The notes below the pieces were generated by a model. That model ran no database searches, had not been told where the DNA came from, and saw only the letters and a program-made list of their open reading frames with translations. Shown here piece by piece: positions 1 through 7,545 of a stretch of DNA of 64,000 nt. The position numbers were made by a program, and so were the translations under genes. Numbering within the stretch: the stretch's first letter is position 1; each line of letters starts with the position of its first letter. Source of the stretch: Actinobacteria bacterium OV320 (GTDB lineage Bacteria; Actinomycetota; Actinomycetes; Streptomycetales; Streptomycetaceae); NCBI GenBank assembly GCA_001298545.1, contig LJCX01000036.1:37798-101797 (forward strand), read 5' to 3'.

Positions 1-2
1 TG

Positions 3-233
3 CGTGAGCGCGGATGGCTCGACGACGGACCCCACCTGGCTCTGACCGAAGACGGTGTGCGGCGCAGGGCGGAGATCGAGCACACCACCGACAGACTGGC
101 CGCCCTCCCTTACATCACGCTCGGTCCTGCCGCGGCCGCGGAACTCCGCTCGCTGGCAAGGCCGTTCAGCCTTGCGGTTGCCGAAGCGCTCCTGCCGTGG
201 GCAGTGGACCGTCTCAGCGCAGACAGTGCATGA
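3..233 (+). CDS. C-terminal part of an SCO6745-family HTH protein
   Basis: The window opens inside this gene; 76 residues and a TGA stop are visible. The fragment begins RERGWLDDG, continues LTEDGVRRRAEIE and ends in a helical stretch with PYITLGP and LARPFSLAVAEALL. This resembles the end of the actinobacterial SCO6745 family, in which a winged-helix segment (the LTEDGV wing is typical) is followed by a helical tail. The family's biochemical role is not established. Recognition is by motif only and the N-terminal half is outside the window, so the family call is moderate. Marked GC bias at third positions supports real coding. Confidence 0.55.
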   Translation, partial: RERGWLDDGPHLALTEDGVRRRAEIEHTTDRLAALPYITLGPAAAAELRSLARPFSLAVAEALLPWAVDRLSADSA

Positions 234-284
234 CCGGGGAGAGCGAGGTTGTGGCCCGTGCGGGTACAGCGGGCCCCCAGGCGG

Positions 285-450
285 TCATCGCCGGCCCGTC
301 CCTTCGCCGTCGAGCACGCGGGAGATGCGGTTGACCGCAAGGACGAGTGCCGCGTCGGTCAGACCCGCGAGCGTCGACACCCACCACGCGTCTGCCAGGT
401 AGTCGCGGCCGTCGGCGATCAGCGTGCCGGGGTCCTGGAGGGCGAGGGGC
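285..450 (-). pseudogene. Relic of a dipeptide-type ABC transporter permease (C-terminus)
   Basis: The last 50 or so codons of this frame read GTLIADGRDYLADAWWVST, followed by a hydrophobic stretch and a short basic tail. This matches the last membrane segment of DppC/OppC-type permeases, which usually end with AWW..(F/L)PGL and an LGD-like motif. Upstream the frame loses all similarity and membrane character up to about 640-770, so only the 3' end survives. No partner transporter genes remain nearby. Confidence 0.45.
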
Positions 451-808
451 CGACGGGCACCGTACCCGCCCGCGCCCTGGCGGCCGGCACCCCGATGCCC
501 CCGCCGGCGGCGATGAGCAGTCGAAGTGCCCTGTGGCGCCTGCCGGAGACCGGCCGGCGCATGTACTTTCGCCAGGGCACTTCGGCCGGTCCCACGACCC
601 CGTAGCGGGGAAGGATCACGAAGCCATTCGCGCTGGCCATCCGGCTGGCTGCGGTGTCGGCCGCCGAGGTGGCCGACCACTGGCCTGTCGCGGTCCTGCC
701 GGGCGGGTGCCTGGCGGGCGCCTGGGCGGCGGCAACGGGGTCCCGGCGGATCGTGCGGCGGTGCGCACAGCACGGGCCTGTGTCGGGACCCTGTTGCCCT
801 GGTGCCGC

Positions 809-1645
809 CTACCGCGCGGTTCCGAAGTCCTGGGTCCAGTAGCTGCCGGGCTGTGCCAGGCCGACGCCGATTTCCTTGAAGGCACAGTTGAGGATGTTCG
901 CCTTGTGGCCGGGGCTGGACATCCAGCCCGACATCACCTGCTCGGGGGTGGTGTAACCGTAGGCGACGTTCTCGCCGTAGGTGCTCCAGACGTAGCCGGC
1001 GCGGGTGATCCGGGCGCCGGGGTCAGACCCGTCGGACCCGGTGTGTGACATGTTCTGCTGGGCCGCCATGTCCTCGCTGTGTGCCTGGGCGGCCTTGGTC
1101 AAGACCGCGTTCAACGCCACGGGCGAGCAACCGACCTTGCTGCGCTCGGCGTTGACCAGCTGCACGATACGAGCACTGGTTCCGGACGCGGGGGCGGCTG
1201 CCTTCGAGGTGCTGGGGGACGTGGGGGTCGCGGAGGCGGAGGTGGTGGCCCTCGGAGTGGTCGAAGGCGTGGGGATCTTGGCCTTGGCGGCCGTGTTCTT
1301 CGCGATGCTCGTAGGTCTGGCGGTCTTGGGCTTGGGCTTCGCCTTCGTCGCGGTGGGCTTTGGAGTGCCCACGGGGGCGCTCGGCGACTGTGACGCAGCC
1401 GAACTGGGCTCGCTGTGCGCGGTGCCGTTCCAGCCGCGGGTCCAGTCGCTGCGCTCGGTGCGATTTCGGTCGGCGTCGTTCCTCCCGTCCTCGGCGGCGG
1501 TATTCGCGGCGCTGTGGAGCTGGTATCCGCTGCTGTCCTGCCAGTCGCTACAGGCCAGTGCGACGGATGGCACGCCCAGGGTGGTCATGGTGACGGCAGC
1601 GATGACTATTCGCCGGTAATGCTCTTTTTTGCGGTGCTTACCCAT
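809..1645 (-). CDS. Secreted CAP/SCP-domain protein
   Basis: Predicted 278 residues. The start at 1645 is chosen because GTGAGG lies about 8 nt upstream and it yields a basic MGKHRKKEHYRR leader followed by a hydrophobic segment ending ALAC, a signal peptide that could also be read as a lipobox. Residues about 40-150 are a low-complexity Pro/Thr/Ser/Ala/Lys linker likely to lie in the cell wall. Residues about 155-278 form a CAP (SCP/PR-1) domain: VQLVNAERSKVGC, HSEDMAAQQNMSHTG, YGENVAYG and SPGHKANILN are the family hallmarks, with the expected His and Glu residues. Substrates of bacterial CAP proteins are largely unknown; an extracytoplasmic role is inferred. It stands alone, with no operon partner. 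Confidence 0.85.
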   Translation of the reverse strand: MGKHRKKEHYRRIVIAAVTMTTLGVPSVALACSDWQDSSGYQLHSAANTAAEDGRNDADRNRTERSDWTRGWNGTAHSEPSSAASQSPSAPVGTPKPTATKAKPKPKTARPTSIAKNTAAKAKIPTPSTTPRATTSASATPTSPSTSKAAAPASGTSARIVQLVNAERSKVGCSPVALNAVLTKAAQAHSEDMAAQQNMSHTGSDGSDPGARITRAGYVWSTYGENVAYGYTTPEQVMSGWMSSPGHKANILNCAFKEIGVGLAQPGSYWTQDFGTAR

Positions 1646-2112
1646 GTGTGACCTCACTCGGTAATCGCCGAGCGCCCCTGGTGTGACTGGCTCTGCACGG
1701 ATTCGGCTCCTGAACTGCGGAGACGCCCGGCGGGCCGTCATTCTCAGGACGGCTTCATGCAGAGAGCAATGGCCCTTCGTACTACGTTGCTTCGTAGACT
1801 TGCGCTGCCCTCGCAATAGGCGTATCGGGGTGCTGCTCCGGCCTCTGCGAATTCTCAGGAGCCCTGCCGATCCGTCAGGAACGTTCGGAGGGCAAGCGCG
1901 GGAGCAGGGTGCCGAGCTGGCGGGTGTGCTTCAAGTCAGGTGCGATGCACGCGTATGCCAAGTCAGACAAATCCCATATGTCGCCGTAATGGCAACTACT
2001 ATTGAGGCCGCTTAGTACTTGCGGTCGATGTGGCGGATGTCACGGAACGGCGACTTCCGCGTCGGAGATACGCGGGCTTCTGACGGGTCACCGCGTCAGC
2101 GCCCGTCCCTTT
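1646..2112. other. Non-coding stretch between the CAP gene and the reductase cluster
   Basis: No frame here has a plausible start, ribosome site and GC-biased third positions together. It should contain the promoter of the CAP gene. A GACGGG / CCCGTC pair at 2082-2107 could form a weak hairpin just downstream of the reductase gene ending at 2113. I see no riboswitch-like core that I can name. Confidence 0.4.
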
Positions 2113-2856
2113 TCACATGGAGATTGCGCGGTTCAGGCGGACAAGGTATTCCGCGTCTGGTTGCACGCCGGCCCCGAAGCGTTCCTGGACCACTGCGAGC
2201 CCGAGGTCGCGCCGCTTCGGTGATCGCGCCGCGTCGGCCGCCGCCAGTGCGTCCGGCAGCTCCTGACGGGCGAGATCCGTGCAGTAGGCGGGTGTGCCGG
2301 GCTGCTGCCGCCACGATTCCGCGAGCGGTCCCGCATCAAAGGCGTCGAACCCGGTGTCCTCAACGAGCGCCATGGCCAGGTCACGCTCTCGCGGACTGTC
2401 GGCCGCTACGGGGAGCGAGATACGGTCCGCGCTTCCCGCCGGCTTGTTCCTGTGCGCGAACGACTCGGCTCCGATCGAGTTCCACGCCTTGGTGATGGGC
2501 CGGCCCAGCTGCTCGGCAGCCCACACGCTCTCGGCCTGGCCGGCCTCGATCGCCGCGATTCCGCTATCCCGATGCGGGAAGTAGTTCGACGTGTCGATGA
2601 CAACCGTGTCAGCCGGCACCCTGGCGATCAGTGGTGCGACCTGCGGAATGCGGTCGAACGGAATGGAGAGGATCACGGCGTCTACGTCCACTACGGCTTC
2701 CGCCGCTGTCACCGCTCGTCCGCCCGAGGCCAGCACGTCCGCCTCGATCGTCTCAGGGCCGCGCGAATTGGCCGCCTTTACCTCGTGACCGGCCGCGCTC
2801 AACCGCCTGGTCAACGTCTTGCCGATGTTCCCGGTGCCGAGAATGCCGATCTTCAT
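2113..2856 (-). CDS. NADPH-dependent F420-reductase-like oxidoreductase, copy 1
   Basis: 247 residues with an AAGGAG site 7 nt before the ATG. The N-terminus MKIGILGTGNIGKTLTRRL is a Rossmann fold with a GxGxxG dinucleotide loop, and NSRGPETI at about residue 32 is the segment that selects NADPH in this family. VVIDTSNYFPHRD and ITKAWNSIGAESF are typical of the F420-dependent NADP oxidoreductase fold (PF03807 with its partner helices). Likely cytoplasmic, transferring hydride between a nicotinamide and a flavin or deazaflavin; the true substrate is unknown. It is closely similar in design to the gene at 2946-3683, which points to a tandem duplication, and probably lies in one unit with it and the TetR gene upstream. 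Confidence 0.8.
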   Translation of the reverse strand: MKIGILGTGNIGKTLTRRLSAAGHEVKAANSRGPETIEADVLASGGRAVTAAEAVVDVDAVILSIPFDRIPQVAPLIARVPADTVVIDTSNYFPHRDSGIAAIEAGQAESVWAAEQLGRPITKAWNSIGAESFAHRNKPAGSADRISLPVAADSPRERDLAMALVEDTGFDAFDAGPLAESWRQQPGTPAYCTDLARQELPDALAAADAARSPKRRDLGLAVVQERFGAGVQPDAEYLVRLNRAISM

Positions 2857-2945
2857 GGTGAAACTCCTTGTCCGGAACGGAACCCCGGTTGCGTACCAGC
2901 GCTGCCGCTCGTACCGATGCGTGCACGAGAGCCGCCTCGGGTGAC

Positions 2946-3683
2946 TCAGCGGTGGGCGGCGCGGTTCATCTCGACGACGTCGTCGACGGTGGGGTTGGCC
3001 GGGAGGGCGGCGAAGCGTTCCGGGAGGCTGTCGCGGATGGCCGCGTCCTTGACGCGGTCGGCCGCGGCCAGGGCCGCCGGCAGCTCGTCGAGGGTCAGCT
3101 CGGTGCAGTAGGCGGGGCCGTTGGGCTGCTGGCGCCAGGAGTCGGCCAGCGTGCCGGCGTCGTAGGGGTCGAAGCCGGTGTCGTCCACCAGGCTCATGGC
3201 CACCTTCCGCGCCTCCTCGGAGTCGCCGGCGACGGGGATGGCGAGGCGGCCGGGCGTTCCGGCCGGAACGCCCTTGGTCCGCTGGGTTTCGGCCAGCGCG
3301 GCGTTCCACGCCTTGACCACGGGGCGGCCGAGCAGCTCGGCGGTGTACACGCTCTCCACCTGGCCGTTGTCCACCGCCTCGATCGGCTCGCTGAGCATGC
3401 CGGGGTAGTAGTTCGAGGTGTCGATGACCACCGTCTCGGCGGGCACCGACGCGAACAGGTCCGCCAGCTGGCCCGCCACCCCGAACGGGATCGACAGGAC
3501 GATGACGTCCCGGCCCTGGACGGCGTCGGCGAGGTCCGCCGTGCGGGCCCCGGACTCCAGCACCTCCGCCCGGACGGCCCCGGGACCGCGGGCGTCGGCC
3601 ACCTGGACGTCGTGACCGGCCGCGCTGAGCTTGGCAGCGAGGTTCCCGCCGATGGCACCGGCGCCTATGACAGTAATTTTCAT
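2946..3683 (-). CDS. NADPH-dependent F420-reductase-like oxidoreductase, copy 2
   Basis: 245 residues, ATG with GAAGGA about 8 nt upstream. The N-terminal GAGAIGGNLAAKL is the Rossmann dinucleotide loop; ADARGPGAVRAE, VVIDTSNYYPGML, VVKAWNAAL and SWRQQPNGPAYCTE all align with copy 1, so the two are tandem paralogs. Copy 2 has VKAWN in place of copy 1's ITKAWNSI, and ends NPTVDDVVEMNRAAHR. Probably a cytoplasmic NADPH-linked reductase of unknown substrate. The 89-bp gap to copy 1 has no obvious promoter, so cotranscription from upstream of the TetR gene, or from 3684-3793, is likely. Confidence 0.8.
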   Translation of the reverse strand: MKITVIGAGAIGGNLAAKLSAAGHDVQVADARGPGAVRAEVLESGARTADLADAVQGRDVIVLSIPFGVAGQLADLFASVPAETVVIDTSNYYPGMLSEPIEAVDNGQVESVYTAELLGRPVVKAWNAALAETQRTKGVPAGTPGRLAIPVAGDSEEARKVAMSLVDDTGFDPYDAGTLADSWRQQPNGPAYCTELTLDELPAALAAADRVKDAAIRDSLPERFAALPANPTVDDVVEMNRAAHR

Positions 3684-3793
3684 GATTTGTTCCTTCGGGG
3701 GTTGTGCTGCCCCTGAGGGCAGGGCGATGTGATGGCCGTGTGGTGGTGCCACCTGGCGTTGTGGGGGAGGGGCGGGGCGGGGTGTCTGGCTTT

Positions 3794-4387
3794 TTACGCC
3801 TGGGTGTCCCGCTGGCGGTAGCCGCTCGCGATGAGGGTGCGGAGTCGGTCGAGCGACTCCTTCTCGGCGCCGTTGCCCTTGATCCAGGCGATGGAGCAGG
3901 CCGCGAGGAACAGGTCGTTCCCCTGTACCGACGCGCGTACGTGGCCCGCGCTCTGCGCGGCTCGCACGTACTGGTCGGTGGCGGTGATGAGGATGCTGCA
4001 GGGGATCGTGAGCGGGTTGTCCGGCTCCTGCGCCCTGGCCGCGGCCATGAGCGGGTCGGGCAGCCCGCTGAAGGCGCTGAAGTACTCCTCCATTGCCCGC
4101 AGCCACTGTTCCAGCGCCTCGGCGGCATCGCCGAGTTGCTCGATGTCCGCCTGGCGGGCCACCAGCTCCTCGGAGCGGGTCTGCAGCACGGCCGCGAGCA
4201 GCGCTTCGCGGGTGGGGAAGTGCCGGTAGAGGGTGGCGGGCCCGACGCCCGCCTCTTTGGCCACCGCCTCGAGGGAGGTGCCGACCCCGTGCTGCAGGAA
4301 GTGACGCTGCGCGGTCTCCAGGAGAGCGGCGCGGTTGCGCTGGACGTCCGCGCGGGGCTTGCGTCCCCGCTGTTCATCGGCGCTCAT
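3794..4387 (-). CDS. TetR-family regulator of the tandem reductases
   Basis: 197 residues; ATG preceded by CAGGAGG. The N-terminal domain is standard TetR: NRAALLETAQRHFLQHG, then TSLEAVAKEAGVGPATLYRH as the helix-turn-helix with FPTREALL after it. The C-terminal helical domain, from about residue 75, is divergent, as expected for ligand-binding TetR domains. It precedes the two reductases on the same strand, a common arrangement for a local repressor. Two copies of a palindromic motif lie directly upstream (4424-4490) and would suit autorepression. The ligand is unknown. Confidence 0.85.
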   Translation of the reverse strand: MSADEQRGRKPRADVQRNRAALLETAQRHFLQHGVGTSLEAVAKEAGVGPATLYRHFPTREALLAAVLQTRSEELVARQADIEQLGDAAEALEQWLRAMEEYFSAFSGLPDPLMAAARAQEPDNPLTIPCSILITATDQYVRAAQSAGHVRASVQGNDLFLAACSIAWIKGNGAEKESLDRLRTLIASGYRQRDTQA

Positions 4388-4423
4388 GTGCCCTCCTGTC
4401 TGCCGTGATCGTGCGGCCGCATC

Positions 4424-4490
4424 AAAACGGATGCTGCCTCCGTACACATTCGAGAGTAAAACGGAGGCGGCCTCCGGTCAAACCGGAGGC
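4424..4490 (-). promoter_or_regulatory. Two palindromic operators upstream of the TetR gene
   Basis: Two related sites read AAAACGGATGCTGCCTCCG at 4424-4442 and AAAACGGAGGCGGCCTCCG at 4458-4476, starts 34 bp apart. The second contains a perfect 7-bp inverted repeat (CGGAGGC / GCCTCCG). It overlaps a further perfect 9-bp repeat, GCCTCCGGT / ACCGGAGGC, at 4470-4490. Spacing and position suit a dimeric TetR protein binding on both sides of the promoter. No match to a characterised operator is claimed. Confidence 0.7.
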
Positions 4491-4611
4491 CCGACCACGG
4501 AGATGAAGCGCCTGGGCCGCGCAGCGTCATCCGGTTCAGCCGGCACCACTCCGCGGTGTACTTGCCCAGGCCCCCTGCGCCGAGCCTTGACCCGTCCCCC
4601 GGCCCAGGACG

Positions 4612-5451
4612 TCAGGGGGTGAGTTGCTGGTGCCCTGTGACAGAGAGCAGTTCGAGCTTGCTGTGGCTCTCCGTGCCGGGGCGGGTGGTCAGCACCACCA
4701 GGGTCTGGGCGCGGTTCTCGGTGAACAGGACCTCGGCGTCGACGTCGATGCGGCCGAGTTCGGGATGGAGGATGGTCTTGCAGTCGTCGTAGCGTCGGGC
4801 GACCTCCTGAAGTTCCCACATGCGGACGAACTCAGGGCTGTGCTTCTGGAGTTCGGCGAGGATCTGGGCGGCTCGTGGGGTGTCGCTGCCGACTGTGAGC
4901 GCGGCCCGCAGACGTGCTGCCTGGGCGCGGCCGTGGCGGTCGCGGTTCTCCTCGGGAACCATCAGACGTTCGGCCGGGTCCATGAACCAGCGGTAGTAGC
5001 CACTGCGGGCCAGGCCGGTGTGGCGGGTCTGGTCGCCGAGCAGCGCGACGGCCAAGGGGTTCATCGCGAGGGTGTCGAGCAGGTCGGTCTGCACCAGGGC
5101 CGCGGAGTCGTCCAAGCGGTCCAGGACCCGCATCAGCGGCGGGCCGACATGTTCGGAGCGGTGGAAGCGGGCCGGGGCGTTGTGGCCGATGAGCACGAAG
5201 AGATGGTCGCGTTCGTCCGGGGTCAGCCGCAGCGTCCTGGCGAGCGCTTCGGTGATCTGGACGGAGGGCTGCGGAGCACGCTGCTGTTCCAGCCGGGCGT
5301 AGTAGTCGGTGGACATGCCGGCGAGCTGCGCGACCTCCTCGCGGCGCAGCCCTTGCGTACGCCGGCGTGGCCCCTCGACCAGCCCGACGTCGCGGGGCCG
5401 CAGCGCCTCACGCCGGTGGCGCAGGAATGCGGCCAGTTCCTTCTTGTCCAT
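4612..5451 (-). CDS. XRE-family regulator with MmyB-like ligand domain
   Basis: 279 residues from ATG 5451. An ATG at 5460 is less likely because GAGG then abuts it, whereas GAGG lies 9 nt from 5451. Residues about 1-75 are an HTH_31-type domain: LAAFLRHRREAL, RRRTQGLRREEVAQLAG, STDYYARLEQ. The rest is the MmyB-type domain, which can bind hydrophobic ligands: LDTLAMNPLAVALLGD, SGYYRWFMDP, SPEFVRMWELQEV, CKTILHPELG, TTRPGTESHSKLELL. The protein probably controls the SDR gene upstream; both carry the same 38-bp element. It is more distant from the four XRE proteins at 35.6-46.7 kb than those are from each other. Confidence 0.85.
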   Translation of the reverse strand: MDKKELAAFLRHRREALRPRDVGLVEGPRRRTQGLRREEVAQLAGMSTDYYARLEQQRAPQPSVQITEALARTLRLTPDERDHLFVLIGHNAPARFHRSEHVGPPLMRVLDRLDDSAALVQTDLLDTLAMNPLAVALLGDQTRHTGLARSGYYRWFMDPAERLMVPEENRDRHGRAQAARLRAALTVGSDTPRAAQILAELQKHSPEFVRMWELQEVARRYDDCKTILHPELGRIDVDAEVLFTENRAQTLVVLTTRPGTESHSKLELLSVTGHQQLTP

Positions 5452-5489
5452 GCCCCCCATCCTCGCCGCATCCCGCCCGGCTATCCAGA

Positions 5490-5527
5490 GACCGCCGATC
5501 CATGGCTGAGCCGTCCTCTTCCGCCCG
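5490..5527 (+). promoter_or_regulatory. 38-bp regulatory element, copy A (upstream of XRE gene)
   Basis: The element begins GACCGCCGATCCATGG and ends GTCCTCTTCCGCCC. It matches copy B at 6467-6504, which lies on the other strand, at 34 of 38 positions by eye. It lies about 40 bp upstream of the XRE start and points away from that gene, as if it once served a divergent gene. The central CCATGG is palindromic. Probably the XRE protein's operator with an embedded promoter; this is an inference from duplication. Confidence 0.6.
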
Positions 5528-5646
5528 CGCGAAGCCGCCTGTACCGCCGACACCGAGGGCGCTCGCGGTGGGACGACCCGATGGTCCCTTGACCTGCATG
5601 ACCCACTGGGAAATGCGCCGACTGCAGGCGGTGCGCCGCAGGTCGG

Positions 5647-6396
5647 TCAGCTGCTGGTGATCATGGCGAGGACGTCGTCGTAGGAGCCGTCGGCCACCGC
5701 CTCGCGGATGAACCTGGCGCGCTCGACGACAACCTCCTTCGCGTCGGGCTTCTCGCGCAGCAGGTCGAGGGTCTCGGTGAGGAAGTCGTCCAGCGGCATG
5801 GATTGGTCGTTGTCCTCCTGGCCCATCAGGGTCGTGCGCACGCCCGGCGGGGCCACCTCGATCACCTGGATGCCGGCGTCGGCACCGGCGAGTTGGATGC
5901 GCAGGCTCTCGGAGAAGGAGTGCAGCGCGGCCTTGGTCGCGCTGTAGGTCGGGGTGCTCGGGTACGGTACGAACGCCAGCGCGGAGGTGACGTTCATGAC
6001 GACCGATTCGTCCTTGTGCGCGAGCAGGGGCAGGAAGGCGTACGTCATCCGGATCGTGCCGAGCAGATTGGTCGCGACGTGGTCCTCGGCGACCGGCAGT
6101 CCGGCCGGGTCGAGGAGGTTCTCCCGCTGCATGATGCCGGCGTTGTTGACCAGGACGTTCAGCCCCGGGTGGCTCGCCGCCACGGTCTCGCGGGCCCGGG
6201 CGATCGAGTCGGGGTCCGCGACATCGAGGACGAGGGCGTCGATGCCCGGGTGCTCGGCCGTGATGTCGTCGAGGAGTTCCTTGCGTCGGCCTGCGACGAT
6301 CACCTTGTTGCCGGCCTCGTGCAGACGCAGGGCCAGGCCGAGGCCGATGCCCGAGGTGCCGCCGGTGATCAGGATCGTGTTGCCGGTCATCTTCAT
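5647..6396 (-). CDS. Short-chain dehydrogenase/reductase
   Basis: 249 residues; the ATG at 6396 is preferred because AAGGA lies 11-12 nt upstream (a second ATG two codons later is possible). Classical SDR layout: TGGTSGIG cofactor loop at about residue 11, VLDVADPDS, NNAG at about 88, SVVMNVTSALAF with the catalytic Ser, and YSATK catalytic Tyr-Lys near 155. Cytoplasmic NAD(P)-dependent oxidoreductase; substrate unknown. The C-terminal KEVVVERARFIREAVADG helix is typical of DltE-like SDRs. The gene is bounded by copies A and B of an inverted 38-bp element, copy B lying in its promoter region. Confidence 0.85.
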   Translation of the reverse strand: MKMTGNTILITGGTSGIGLGLALRLHEAGNKVIVAGRRKELLDDITAEHPGIDALVLDVADPDSIARARETVAASHPGLNVLVNNAGIMQRENLLDPAGLPVAEDHVATNLLGTIRMTYAFLPLLAHKDESVVMNVTSALAFVPYPSTPTYSATKAALHSFSESLRIQLAGADAGIQVIEVAPPGVRTTLMGQEDNDQSMPLDDFLTETLDLLREKPDAKEVVVERARFIREAVADGSYDDVLAMITSS

Positions 6397-6466
6397 GGGG
6401 GTCTTGTTCCTTTGGTACGGCGGGCCGGTGAGCGCTCGCAGCCTCGAATGTAGGGGCGCCCGCGCA

Positions 6467-6504
6467 GGGGCGGGAGAGGACGGTTTATCCATGGATCGGC
6501 GGTC
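6467..6504 (-). promoter_or_regulatory. 38-bp regulatory element, copy B (upstream of SDR gene)
   Basis: On the minus strand this begins GACCGCCGATCCATGG, then ATAAACC, then GTCCTCTCCCGCCC, and reads toward the SDR start 70 bp away. Together with copy A at 5490-5527 it forms a long inverted repeat around the SDR gene. ATCCATGGAT at its centre is a perfect palindrome. Likely operator and promoter for the SDR gene under the MmyB-type regulator. Confidence 0.6.
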
Positions 6505-6539
6505 CCCGGCTGAGCCGTAGAGGACACCACTGCAGCCGG

Positions 6540-6665
6540 TCAGCGCGTCCACACCGGGCGCCGCGCGTCGCGCACGGTGACCCGATAGCCGAGGAAGCGG
6601 CCGGCCTGGCAGAGCAGGGTGAAGGCCGCGCCGGCGCCCCCCTCGCGCCGCGCGGACAGCACGCG
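6540..6665 (-). pseudogene. XdhC/CoxI-like gene relic
   Basis: One minus-strand frame reads GGAGAAFTLLCQAGRFLG then YRVTVRDARRPVWTR and stops. The LGYRVTV.DAR motif is characteristic of XdhC/CoxI-type proteins, which help insert the molybdenum cofactor. No intact start or remaining domain is present, so this is a small decayed fragment. Recognition rests on a short motif. Confidence 0.35.
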
Positions 6666-6680
6666 CCCCCGCACGCTGTG

Positions 6681-6715
6681 CCCAGCCCAGCCCAGCCCAG
6701 CCCAGCCCAGCCCAG
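6681..6715. repeat. CCCAG x7 short tandem repeat
   Basis: Seven perfect CCCAG units, followed by CCCGG. It lies between two gene relics and encodes nothing recognisable, so slippage here would probably be neutral. Confidence 0.95.
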
Positions 6716-6758
6716 CCCGGACACGGAAGCGGGCCCGGACTCGGGCGCGGCCCTTGCG

Positions 6759-7090
6759 TCACCCCGCGTCACGTCGCGTACGCCCCGGCAGGAATGCCGC
6801 GATGACGAGGCCCAGCAGCGCCGCCCCCGCCGCGATCAGGAACGAGGTGCGGAAGCCGTCCAGCGTGGGCACCCCTGCGCTCCCCATGGGTTGCGTCGTG
6901 CTCGCGAGGACGACGCCGACGACGGCGCTGGACATCGACGTGCCGACGGAACGCATCAGCGAGTTCAGCCCGTTGGCCACGCCCGACTCCGAAGGGTCGA
7001 CGGTGCCGAAGACGAGCGGGGGCATCGCGGAGCAGGCGATTCCGACACCGCCGCCCGCGAGGACGGCGACGAGCACGATCTGCGGTGGAG
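6759..7090 (-). pseudogene. C-terminal relic of a DHA2-type MFS drug exporter
   Basis: About 110 codons remain: IVLVAVLAGGGVGIACSAMP, then GVANGLNSLMRSVGTSMSSA, VVGVVLAS, and FLIAAGAALLGLVIAAFLP. The GxxN/S-R.VG motif and the last hydrophobic segments are typical of the final helices of 14-helix EmrB/QacA exporters. Everything upstream of about 7090 is unrelated, so 5' deletion has removed about three quarters of the gene. Confidence 0.7.
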
Positions 7091-7161
7091 CTGGAGCGCA
7101 CGATGTTGCTGAAGAAGAGGAACGCTGGAGGTTCGGCAATCTATGAGGGACGAGATCAGCC

Positions 7162-7467
7162 CTATGGGGACAGGTGCTCCGCCTGTTCTTCAAGTAGCGA
7201 TTGCGTAGCACTGGTGAAGTCCTGGACGAGGGTGGCCAGCACCCCTGGAGTTTCGGGGGCTATCGTCCCCCACATCCAGCCGAGGAATGCTGCCGTAAAC
7301 ATAGTCAGAACCGCCGCGACAAGGGTCAAACGGACGGTGGAAGCACGTTCCGCCCTCTCTGTGGCGGTTCGTTGGCGATCCTTCCTTCGGGGTTGAGACT
7401 CCGGCTTCCCTTGTGGCGTGTCGCCCGTTTCGCCCGTACAAGCGTGGTTCTGATCCTCCGTCAGCAT
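7162..7467 (-). CDS. Small putative membrane protein of unknown function
   Basis: 101 residues from ATG 7467 (a TTG at 7509 would add 14). I do not recognise a family. The first half is polar and rich in Gln, Arg and Lys. One predicted membrane helix follows at about residues 48-68, VRLTLVAAVLTMFTAAFLGW, and the tail is LVQDFTSATQSLLEEQAEHL. No good ribosome site precedes the ATG. The TTG sits at the edge of the large inverted repeat at 7506-7543, which could be its operator. Codon bias is weaker than in neighbouring genes, so it may be imported or not a gene. Confidence 0.4.
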   Translation of the reverse strand: MLTEDQNHACTGETGDTPQGKPESQPRRKDRQRTATERAERASTVRLTLVAAVLTMFTAAFLGWMWGTIAPETPGVLATLVQDFTSATQSLLEEQAEHLSP

Positions 7468-7505
7468 GCGCAGAGGATATCCGCGCTCACCTCGCTGCTT
7501 CTTCC

Positions 7506-7543
7506 TCAACCTAGGTAGACGACAGGGCGTCTACCTAGGTTGA
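7506..7543. promoter_or_regulatory. Perfect 16-bp inverted repeat, TetR-type operator candidate
   Basis: Arms TCAACCTAGGTAGACG and CGTCTACCTAGGTTGA are separated by ACAGGG. GTAGACG / CGTCTAC cores are common in TetR-family operators. It lies immediately left of the IS5-type relic, so the gene it once controlled to the right may have been displaced. No adjacent regulator gene remains. Confidence 0.65.
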
Positions 7544-7545
7544 CT

